Source: Deltaproteobacteria bacterium (GTDB taxonomy: Bacteria > Desulfobacterota > Binatia > Binatales > Binataceae). From it: 5,380 nucleotides of DNA. The DNA is taken from the NCBI GenBank assembly GCA_003161515.1, contig PMOH01000144.1:1-5380 (forward strand), written 5' to 3'. The position numbers and the translations under genes were made by a program. Of the stretch, positions 1-5,337 are shown piece after piece (the first letter of the stretch is position 1; each line of letters opens with the position of its first letter). The notes under the pieces were generated by a model, which searched no databases, had not been told where the DNA came from, and was given only the letters and a program-made list of their open reading frames with translations.

Positions 1-296
1 GGCGACAATTGCGCCATCGGCTTCACTTCCCACGATCGCAGCAGATGCACCCGGCGGGTGGCGGCGTCGGCATCGGCCGCTTCATCGAGAAAAAATGCGA
101 CCTCGCCTGCCAGCGCCTCAGCTTCGGGCGCGGTTGACGTGATCGCGACGATCGGACGCGTCAGCCGCAGCCGCATCTCGCGGATCATCAGCGCGCCGGC
201 CGCGCCGCGCAGTCCCATCACGGGGAATCGGCGTTCGGTATTTGCCGCGAGCCGCGCTTCGAGTTCGCCGGCCGCTTCTTTGAGGCTTCTTTGCAA
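1..296 (-). CDS. mfd: Transcription-repair coupling factor Mfd, N-terminal part (runs off left edge)
   Basis: Mfd is the cytoplasmic ATP-dependent translocase that removes RNA polymerase stalled at DNA lesions and recruits UvrA. The minus-strand frame is open from a TGA at 366-368 to the window edge; 98 residues are visible from a TTG at 296. Residues 26-41 (VMGLRGAAGALMIREM) match the degenerate, Walker-less motif-I region of the Mfd UvrB-like N-domain (E. coli LTGAACATLVAEIA, from memory). Residues 47-70 follow the PVxxITxxxxEAEALxxxxxFFL pattern. Residues 84-98 (HLLRSWEVKPMAQLS) match the family block W-E-x-L-P-Y-D-x-x-S-P. A true UvrB would show a GxTGxGKT motif here and does not. The only start in frame upstream of the conserved block is the TTG; ATG at 218 would cut the domain short. 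No clear Shine-Dalgarno precedes the TTG, so the start is uncertain. The family call rests on remembered consensus. Confidence 0.72.
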   Translation of the reverse strand, partial: MQRSLKEAAGELEARLAANTERRFPVMGLRGAAGALMIREMRLRLTRPIVAITSTAPEAEALAGEVAFFLDEAADADAATRRVHLLRSWEVKPMAQLS

Positions 297-380
297 CTTT
301 TCGCGATTCCGATACGCAAAATCGCCCTGCGGCGATGCGCGCGAGGAACGCGCATGCCGCTGGCGTCACGAAGATGATAG

Positions 381-404
381 CAGAAAATCGCGCGCGAACG
401 CGCG
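381..404 (-). terminator. Candidate Rho-independent terminator, minus strand, between the PDZ pseudogene and mfd
   Basis: On the minus strand a 6-bp CGCGCG/CGCGCG stem (arms 399-404 and 389-394) closes a TTCG tetraloop and is followed at once by ATTTTCT. The stem is stable and the loop is the extra-stable UUCG type, but the T-run has only four uninterrupted T. It lies about 165 bases past the PDZ stop and about 95 bases before the mfd start, so it would separate the two units. The core recurs at 1497-1510, after the other PDZ gene. Confidence 0.4.
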
Positions 405-435
405 TCGCGGAAAAAAGGGGAACGACTTAATTTTA

Positions 436-460
436 TGTGAAACCCGCGGTGGGTTTCACA
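436..460. repeat. Perfect inverted repeat, 10-bp arms, 5-base loop
   Basis: Arms tgtgaaaccc (436-445) and gggtttcaca (451-460) are perfect reverse complements around gcggt. On the minus strand it is followed by TAAAATTAAG, which is AT-rich but not a T-tract, so it is a poor classical terminator for either strand. It sits with the hairpins at 471-485 and 517-536 in a block of about 100 bases with no coding potential. That layout suggests a dispersed intergenic repeat (REP- or MITE-like) or an RNA structure at the 3' end of the PDZ transcript. Confidence 0.6.
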
Positions 461-470
461 CTTCCTTCGG

Positions 471-485
471 CAGGGGTGACCCCTG
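471..485. repeat. Short perfect hairpin, 6-bp arms, 3-base loop
   Basis: Arms cagggg (471-476) and cccctg (480-485) pair perfectly around tga. It begins 11 bases after the larger inverted repeat at 436-460, and the two are probably parts of one element. No T-run follows on either strand, so it is not called a terminator. Confidence 0.5.
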
Positions 486-516
486 CACCCGGTACTAAGG
501 ATGCGGGACGGAGTTT

Positions 517-536
517 ACCCTGAGTACTCGTAGGGT
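517..536. repeat. Inverted repeat accct/agggt enclosing the palindrome gagtactc
   Basis: Arms accct (517-521) and agggt (532-536) flank a 10-base centre that itself contains the perfect 8-bp palindrome gagtactc (522-529). On the minus strand it reads CCCT..AGTACTCAGGGTAAAC, which resembles, from memory, a CTCAGGGTAAAC-type intergenic repeat common in metagenome-derived bacterial genomes; that resemblance is unverified. It is probably the right-hand part of the same element as the hairpins at 436-485. Confidence 0.35.
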
Positions 537-570
537 CCCTGTTAGAACTTTGTCGAGAAAACGCGTCAGC

Positions 571-1413
571 TCAGTTCACGACGCTTTCCGTCGCCACCGA
601 AGGCGCGGCGCCCGGCGACGTTGGAGGTATCGGTAGAATATTCCCTGCTGCGTCGGTTTCGTGATCGATATGCAGCGCGATACGCATCGTGCGATGGTAT
701 CCGCCGGGCAGCGGCCGGATCACCGTGATGTAAGTCGTGTCGCCCGGCTTGAGATGCCCGAGCTCGTGACGTATCTCCTCCTCGGTGCGCACGCGAACGT
801 CGTCCACCGCGACGATCAGATCGCCATCAGTACCCAACGCGCCCGCCTTGCGCAGAAGTGGAAAAGTGATCGGCGCAATAGGAAATGACAGCAGCGCTTT
901 CAGTTCACCTGCCGGTGTGCTTCCAGTTCTCCCAATCAAACCTGCACGCGCGGCCGGACTGTTGGGATATACGCTCACGACTTCGAATCCATGCTCCTCC
1001 ATGCCGAGGTAGCACTGCGTCGTGTACTCAAGATCGATTCCCAGATACGGCCGGTGACTGTCCTCGACATCGTGCGGATGGAAATTGCGATTGAGCCTCG
1101 CGATCTCGTCTTGACGCGACTGGCGGAACGCGCGCTGCTCGGCGGTCTCGCCTTTGTTTGGCGCGGGAACTTTATCTGACGGTTGCGGCGCGACCTCTAG
1201 CGTCGTGGACTCGCTCGGCTGTCGGGCGGGGACTCACAAAGTCGCGCTGTCAGCAGGCTGTCCCTGTGGGACTCGCAGATTCCCCGGATCGTTGGGTTGC
1301 GCCGCTATCGAGGGAGAGGCGTGATCGGTGGAAGAGTCGGCGGCGATGGTTGCGGACGCAGCGACCAGGACGACTAGCAGCGGCCAGCCGATGAGGAAGC
1401 TCGGACTTCGCAT
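571..1413 (-). pseudogene. Exported PDZ-domain protein, interrupted by an in-frame TGA (paralog of the neighbouring gene)
   Basis: Read from ATG 1413 through one internal stop, this gives 280 codons ending at TGA 571-573. Codons 1-25 form a signal peptide (MRSPS, hydrophobic core LLVVLVAASATIA, cleavage near A24/A25). Codon 60 (1234-1236) is TGA. The same frame then continues, without any ATG, GTG or TTG until ATG 1002, through a linker with TLEVAPQP, RPYLGI (121-126), a lone Cys134, PNSPAA (150-155), AGL, a ~38-residue insert, GDLIVAVDD (197-205) and LKPGDT. These blocks match the intact upstream paralog almost without gaps, so this is one gene and not two. As written, translation gives a 59-aa peptide that holds the signal sequence, or a 143-aa PDZ piece from ATG 1002 without a signal. 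Alternatives are a sequencing error or stop-codon readthrough. The PDZ fold would bind protein C-termini in the periplasm; no protease domain is present. Confidence 0.85.
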
Positions 1414-1420
1414 GACCGAT

Positions 1421-1426
1421 CACCTC
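1421..1426 (-). promoter_or_regulatory. Shine-Dalgarno for the interrupted PDZ gene
   Basis: GAGGTG on the minus strand lies 7 bases before ATG 1413. It fixes that ATG as the start and shows that the interrupted gene kept a functional-looking translation signal. It is the clearest Shine-Dalgarno seen in the window. Confidence 0.7.
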
Positions 1427-1449
1427 GATTGAGATTTCGCGCGGCCCTG

Positions 1450-1478
1450 ATAGTAAGTCCGATTTCAGCGAGTCACAA
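1450..1478 (-). promoter_or_regulatory. Candidate sigma70-type promoter for the interrupted PDZ gene
   Basis: On the minus strand TTGTGA (1473-1478, 4/6 to TTGACA), a 17-base spacer and TACTAT (1450-1455, 4/6 to TATAAT) precede the ATG at 1413. Transcription would start near 1443 and leave a leader of about 30 bases holding the Shine-Dalgarno. It lies just past the candidate terminator of the upstream paralog, which would give each copy its own promoter. Confidence 0.4.
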
Positions 1479-1481
1479 GAG

Positions 1482-1511
1482 AAAAAATTACAAGCACGCG
1501 CGCGAACGCGT
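1482..1511 (-). terminator. Candidate terminator after the intact PDZ gene
   Basis: Minus-strand hairpin with arms ACGCG (1507-1511) and CGCGT (1496-1500), or a 4-bp CGCG stem on a TTCG loop in the alternative pairing. It begins about 28 bases past the TAA of the PDZ gene. A run of six T follows (1482-1487), but 8 bases after the stem instead of directly, so the terminator is imperfect. The core cgcgcgcgaacgcg (1497-1510) is identical to 389-402. Confidence 0.38.
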
Positions 1512-1538
1512 TACCAAAAGAACATTCCTGAAATGAAA

Positions 1539-2366
1539 TTAGTGCGTGAAGCCGTCGGCCGGCGCCGCATTCGCGATCGGCTCGCCAACTGCGCCGACTC
1601 GCACCGCGATCTTGATCGTCTTGTGCGGCGCGCGCTCGTCCGATCCGTCCGGCCTGATCACCGTCAGATACATCGTGTCGCCGGGCTTCAGCCGCGCCAT
1701 CGCGTTTTCCAGATCGCTCTGGTCGCGCACGCGCTTGTCGTCAACCGCGACGATGAGATCGCCGCCCTGCCCCATCGCGCCAGTAGTACTGAGCGCCTTG
1801 TTCGAGAGGACCGCTCCGAACGGCAGTATTCCCGTCAGCGTCGAAACCGCGGCGCCGATTGCCGTCATTCCTGATCGCGCCTGCAGACCCGCCTGCGCCG
1901 CCGGACTGTTGGGGTCGATAGTCAGCACTTCGAGTCCGTGTTCTTCCCCGCCCTGGTAGCACTTCGTCACGTACGCCACGGTGATGCCGAGGTAGGGGCG
2001 CGCATGCGGCTGGTTGTTGAGGTTGCTGTTGAGATTGCCGTTGACGTTGCCCTGGGAATCGCCGGTGCCATTTTCGGTGCCGGGGCGAAAGTTGGGATCG
2101 ATCGACGAGGTGTCCTCGCCCGGATTGAAATTTCGGTCGGTCGGAATTTCCTTAATCGCGGGCTTCGGCGCCACCAGACCGGGCTGCGGCGCTATTTCGA
2201 GCGTCGCATCGTCGCTGCCGCCCTGGCCTGCAATTCCGTGCGTGACTGAATCGGCCGGTCCCTGCGAACCGTCCTGCGAGTCCTGGTTCTGCGCGATCGC
2301 GTGCTGAGAGAGCGCGAATAGCGCGGCGGTCGCCACTGCGAAGGTGAGGATCTTTTGCAGCTTCAT
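1539..2366 (-). CDS. Exported PDZ-domain protein (intact copy, 275 aa)
   Basis: Residues 1-25 are a typical signal peptide (MKLQK, core ILTFAVATAALFAL, cleavage after AIA25), so the protein should act in the periplasm or outside the cell. Residues 26-120 are a low-complexity linker with TLEIAPQP (55-62), two NFxPG units (79-83, 92-96) and an Asn-rich stretch (99-119). A single PDZ domain follows: RPYLGI (123-128), lone Cys136, EEHGLEV, PNSPAAQAGL (152-161), GGDLIVAVDD (201-210), LKPGDTMYLTVIRP (226-239). HtrA-family PDZ domains usually put GDxIxxVDG soon after AGL; here about 39 Gly/Thr/Leu-rich residues intervene (162-200). No serine-protease domain or catalytic triad is present, so a scaffold or peptide-binding role is inferred, with unknown ligand. 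ATG 2366 is chosen over TTG 2411 because the signal peptide begins there and TTG 2411 falls inside the likely -10 box. No strong Shine-Dalgarno is seen. The tail shows no PEP-CTERM-like anchor. Confidence 0.88.
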   Translation of the reverse strand: MKLQKILTFAVATAALFALSQHAIAQNQDSQDGSQGPADSVTHGIAGQGGSDDATLEIAPQPGLVAPKPAIKEIPTDRNFNPGEDTSSIDPNFRPGTENGTGDSQGNVNGNLNSNLNNQPHARPYLGITVAYVTKCYQGGEEHGLEVLTIDPNSPAAQAGLQARSGMTAIGAAVSTLTGILPFGAVLSNKALSTTGAMGQGGDLIVAVDDKRVRDQSDLENAMARLKPGDTMYLTVIRPDGSDERAPHKTIKIAVRVGAVGEPIANAAPADGFTH

Positions 2367-2410
2367 TATAGATGCGCCAGCCAAAGGTCTCGCGATCGAG
2401 GAACTCTGCA

Positions 2411-2439
2411 AATATAAGCTGGCGGCGCGATCTCCTCAA
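2411..2439 (-). promoter_or_regulatory. Candidate sigma70-type promoter for the intact PDZ gene
   Basis: On the minus strand TTGAGG (2434-2439, 4/6), a 17-base spacer and TATATT (2411-2416, 5/6) place the transcription start near 2404, about 38 bases before ATG 2366. It lies in the 141-base region shared with the divergent dehydrogenase gene. For that gene only TAAAAT (2504-2509), overlapping its ATG, was noticed, without a matching -35. Confidence 0.45.
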
Positions 2440-2507
2440 GCGGGACGATTTTCCTTGAAGCCCGCGCGAGCCCGTGCGACAGTTTTGTTCGTCCGTGAAA
2501 CAGTAAA

Positions 2508-3515
2508 ATGAAAATAATTTCCACCGTCGCCCTAAAACCGGAACACCGCACGACGATCCTGAACGCGGCGCCAGGAGCCAACCTGGCCGATCGCCAGTGC
2601 CGGACGGCCGAGGAAGTCAACGAGTTCGTCGGCGCCGGATGCGACGTGATGCTCACGTTTCGCGTGCCCCAAGACATCGCAACTCGCGCGCGCGGACTCA
2701 GATGGATTCAACTGCTCAGCGCCGGCGCCGACCACGTCCCCGGCGAGCCGCTCAAGAACAGCGCGATTTCAGTTACGACTGCGAGCGGGATTCACGCGAC
2801 GCCGATCGCGGAATACACGATAGGTTCGATGCTCGCGTATGCGCATCGGATTCATCTCGCGATTCGCGCGCAGGTGCGCCGCGAGTGGATGCGCTCGGGC
2901 GCTTTCATGGCGGGGGTGGATGATATTCGCGGCCAGACGCTCGGGATCATCGGCTACGGCTCGATCGGCAGGGAAACGGCGCGACTTGCGGCCGCGTTTG
3001 GAATGAAGGTGCTCGCGCTCAAGCGCGACCCATTGGACCACGTCGATCCCGGATGGTGTCCCGCGGGGCTCGGCGATCCCGAGGGCAAGATTCCCGCGCG
3101 TTATTTCGGTCCCGACGATCGCGAAGCGATCCTGCGCGAATCCGACCACGTGTCAGTGACTCTTCCGCTCACCGATCACACTCGTAACTTCATAGGCGAG
3201 CGCGAGTTCGCCGCAATGAAACCCGGCGCCTACCTGGTCAATATCGGGCGCGGCGCGGTGATCGATGAGCGCGCGATGGCCGCAGCCTTGACCGCGAAGG
3301 AAATCGGCGGCGCCGGCCTAGACGTATTCGAGCACGAGCCGCTGGAGGCCAGCAGCCCTCTGTGGGATCTCGAAAACGTAATCCTGACCCCGCACATTTC
3401 AGGCGCCAATCGCGGCTACATGGACAAGGCCTGCGATCTGTTCGCGGAAAATCTGAAAAGGTTTGCCGAGAATCGCCCGCTGCTGAATTTGATCGATCCC
3501 AAGCTCGGCTACTAG
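2508..3515 (+). CDS. D-isomer-specific 2-hydroxyacid dehydrogenase, NAD(P)-dependent (335 aa)
   Basis: A cytoplasmic oxidoreductase that interconverts a 2-keto acid and its D-2-hydroxy acid. The substrate cannot be read from sequence; phosphoglycerate, glyoxylate/hydroxypyruvate and other 2-oxo acids are all handled by this superfamily. Residues 1-100 and the C-terminal tail form the substrate domain; about 105-295 is the Rossmann domain with GYGSIG (149-154). The catalytic set is complete: Arg248 in NIGRGAVID, Glu277 in DVFEHEPL, His296 in TPHISG. After the second beta strand the sequence is LALKRD, so Lys172/Arg173 stand where NAD-specific members carry Asp; this hints at NADPH preference (inference). 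An insert of about 25 residues (177-202, GWCPAGLGDPEGKIPARYFG) follows and, from memory, marks a subfamily ending NLKRFxxxxPLLNxxDxxLGY. Length is normal. ATG 2508 begins the first beta strand directly; no clear Shine-Dalgarno precedes it. It is divergent from the PDZ pair, and no terminator is seen before xrtE. Confidence 0.95.
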   Translation: MKIISTVALKPEHRTTILNAAPGANLADRQCRTAEEVNEFVGAGCDVMLTFRVPQDIATRARGLRWIQLLSAGADHVPGEPLKNSAISVTTASGIHATPIAEYTIGSMLAYAHRIHLAIRAQVRREWMRSGAFMAGVDDIRGQTLGIIGYGSIGRETARLAAAFGMKVLALKRDPLDHVDPGWCPAGLGDPEGKIPARYFGPDDREAILRESDHVSVTLPLTDHTRNFIGEREFAAMKPGAYLVNIGRGAVIDERAMAAALTAKEIGGAGLDVFEHEPLEASSPLWDLENVILTPHISGANRGYMDKACDLFAENLKRFAENRPLLNLIDPKLGY

Positions 3516-3527
3516 CGGGACTTGAGT

Positions 3528-3556
3528 TTGACTCTCGCCATCGGCTGTTCTAGATT
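3528..3556 (+). promoter_or_regulatory. Candidate sigma70-type promoter for xrtE
   Basis: TTGACT (3528-3533, 5/6 to TTGACA), a 17-base spacer and TAGATT (3551-3556, 4/6 to TATAAT) lie in the 85-base gap after the dehydrogenase stop. The start site would be near 3563, about 38 bases before ATG 3601. It suggests xrtE can be transcribed on its own; read-through from the dehydrogenase is also possible. Confidence 0.42.
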
Positions 3557-3600
3557 CCACGCCGCTGTCTGCTAAATCAGAATCATCCACGAACAAAATA

Positions 3601-5337
3601 ATGGCGAACGGTGCGAATTTGGTGGCACGGAGCGGCACCTTGGAACCGTCGATCGCGCCCGATACGATTCCAATTTCTTCTCGCCCGCGTGAGATAGGGC
3701 GGCAGCTCTCTATGCCTGCATACGGCGGGCTCCTGGTCGTCGTCCTATGCGTCGAAGTTACCGCCTACTACCGGTTTTCGAATTCGACGGCGATTCTCAT
3801 GCGTGGCGGAGCCGGCTTTATCGATTTGCAATTCACGGTCATGGAATGGCTCCAGTACATGCTCCTGGGTGCGGCAGCGACGACGATTCTGCTCAGCCGG
3901 ATGGAGTTTGCCGCGCTAGCGAAGCGCGCGTTGATCACGCCGGTCCCAGGTTCGCGGCGCACTGGAATTCTCGCGATCCAGGTGATGCTCGCGGCAGCGC
4001 TCGTGGCGTGGTGCGGCCTGAATCCCGCGTCTTTCGCTTCGACGGAATCGGTCGCGGCCTGGGCGTTGGTGCGAATCGCGCTCGCTGCCGGTGCGATGGC
4101 GACGTTCGCGCTGGCATTCGTCCCACTGGAGGTCTGGCGCGAGTGGTATCGCGCGAGGCCGGGCGCATTCCGGGTCGGCGTCGCCGCCGGAATCGTCGCC
4201 GTGCCCCTCCTCCGAGACTTCATTCCTGCGATGTCCACCATTCCGATGGTGACGTCGGCAATGTACAACTCCTCGATTTGGGCCGCTGAGGCGATGCTGA
4301 ATGCGCTCGGGCAGCATCCGGTGGTCAATTGGGAGCGCCACTCGATCGCGGTCCCAGGTTTCAGGGTTGTCATCGCGCCATTATGCGCCGGCATCGATGG
4401 CATCGTTATTATCACGCTCTTCCTTGCCGCATATCTTTGGTTTTGCCGCGCGAGTCTGCGCTTCCCGCTTGCTCTGATCCTTTTCCCGGTGGGCGCGATC
4501 CTGAGTTGGTTTCTGAACGCGGTCCGGCTCACCGCGCTGATAATGATTGGCCGGCATAGTCCGGCAATCGCGCTGGGATATTTCCATACCATCGCCGGAT
4601 GGGCCTTTCTCAATCTTCTGGGTGTGGGGCTAGTCGTCTCGAGCCACAGTATGTCCGTCTTCCGCGCCGATCCGCTCGACAGTGCCCCACAGGCTGGCGA
4701 ACGAAGCTCGTCCGCGAACATGTACATTCTTCCGATGCTGGTGACACTCGCCATCGGGATGCTGACCAGGCCCTTCGGTTCGTCACTCAATTTTCTGTAT
4801 CCGGTAACCGTGATTGCCACGGCAGCGGTGTTGCTCGCGTATCGCGGCAAGATCGTTCGACTGGGATGGAATCCTGACTGGAGCGCGCCTGCGACGGCCG
4901 CCGTGATTTTTGCGATCTGGATTGCGATCGCGCGATGGTCCGGGACGCTGCACAACTCCGCGATGGCGGCTTCGCTGCACGGCCTTCCTGAATGGGAACG
5001 AAACTGCTGGTTAGTCTTCCGAGTGGCCGGTGCGGTTGTGACCGTTCCTATCGCGGAAGAGTTGTTCTTTCGCGGTTACCTCCTGCGAAAGCTGGTCTCG
5101 GTGGATTTCGAGTCGGTTGATCCTCGACACTTCACCTGGCTGTCTTTTCTGATCTCGTCGATCCTGTTCGGTCTGCTGCACCAGAACTGGATCGGCGGCA
5201 TTCTCGCCGGGTTGGGCTTTGCGATGGTGCAATATCGGCGCGGACGGCTGATGGATGCCATCGTCGCGCATTCCGCCTGCAATGCATTGCTTGCGGCATA
5301 CGCGATAGCGACGAGCAGTTGGGGACTATGGAGCTAG
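3601..5337 (+). CDS. xrtE: Exosortase E/CPBP protease fusion (XrtE, VPEID-CTERM system type)
   Basis: A polytopic inner-membrane protein of 578 aa with two enzyme domains. Residues 40-200 hold several membrane spans. The exosortase core is at about 200-350 with the family's Cys/Arg/His set: Cys262 in APLCAGIDG, Arg309 in FLNAVRL, His329 in GYFHTIAGW. Exosortases are thought to cut and transfer exported proteins at a C-terminal sorting signal, as transpeptidases. A linker (351-375) leads to further spans and a CPBP (CAAX/Abi-type) protease domain with EELFFRG (Glu486, Glu487, Arg491), FGLLH (His527) and HSACN (His557, Asn561), all metal/catalytic positions present. This two-domain order is that of exosortase E of the VPEID-CTERM system (family knowledge). 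Both active sites look intact. The start is ATG 3601 or ATG 3712 (Met38); the latter has GGCGG 9 bases upstream and lies just before the first span, whereas 3601 has no Shine-Dalgarno. No sorting substrate is recognised in the window. Confidence 0.88.
   Translation: MANGANLVARSGTLEPSIAPDTIPISSRPREIGRQLSMPAYGGLLVVVLCVEVTAYYRFSNSTAILMRGGAGFIDLQFTVMEWLQYMLLGAAATTILLSRMEFAALAKRALITPVPGSRRTGILAIQVMLAAALVAWCGLNPASFASTESVAAWALVRIALAAGAMATFALAFVPLEVWREWYRARPGAFRVGVAAGIVAVPLLRDFIPAMSTIPMVTSAMYNSSIWAAEAMLNALGQHPVVNWERHSIAVPGFRVVIAPLCAGIDGIVIITLFLAAYLWFCRASLRFPLALILFPVGAILSWFLNAVRLTALIMIGRHSPAIALGYFHTIAGWAFLNLLGVGLVVSSHSMSVFRADPLDSAPQAGERSSSANMYILPMLVTLAIGMLTRPFGSSLNFLYPVTVIATAAVLLAYRGKIVRLGWNPDWSAPATAAVIFAIWIAIARWSGTLHNSAMAASLHGLPEWERNCWLVFRVAGAVVTVPIAEELFFRGYLLRKLVSVDFESVDPRHFTWLSFLISSILFGLLHQNWIGGILAGLGFAMVQYRRGRLMDAIVAHSACNALLAAYAIATSSWGLWS

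Noticed and set aside
118..369. Minus-strand 83-codon frame from GTG 369 as the gene before mfd
   Set aside because: Arg-rich, no recognisable motif, and it overlaps the Mfd-like frame, which has strong family blocks over the same bases.
374..379. TATCAT on the minus strand as an mfd -10 box
   Set aside because: No -35-like hexamer lies at 16-18 bases upstream; the region is CG-repeat hairpin sequence.
58..498. Plus-strand open frame of 146 codons
   Set aside because: It is antisense to the Mfd-like frame and runs on through the hairpin region; its Ser/Ala/Arg-rich product is typical of a GC-rich shadow frame.
571..1002. 143-aa PDZ protein from ATG 1002 as a complete gene
   Set aside because: The same frame continues upstream with conserved RPYLGI and linker motifs to the TGA at 1234 and then to a signal peptide at 1413, so ATG 1002 is internal and would remove the first PDZ strand.
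1234..1236. TGA as selenocysteine or a recoded sense codon
   Set aside because: The intact paralog has Gly here, the site is in a disordered linker with no redox motif, the gene's own stop at 571 is also TGA, and no other in-frame TGA is seen in the window's genes.
2000..2060. Repeated ttg-containing units as a tandem repeat or CRISPR-like array
   Set aside because: They are simply the codons of the Asn-rich linker of the PDZ protein, irregular in spacing and without spacers.
2367..2411. Upstream TTG 2411 as start of the intact PDZ gene (290 aa)
   Set aside because: It would put 15 polar residues before a perfect signal peptide and overlaps the likely -10 box.
3768..4955. 395-codon open frame antisense to xrtE
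   Set aside because: It lies entirely within xrtE, which has complete exosortase and CPBP motifs; long antisense frames are common in GC-rich genes and this product shows no domain or start signal.
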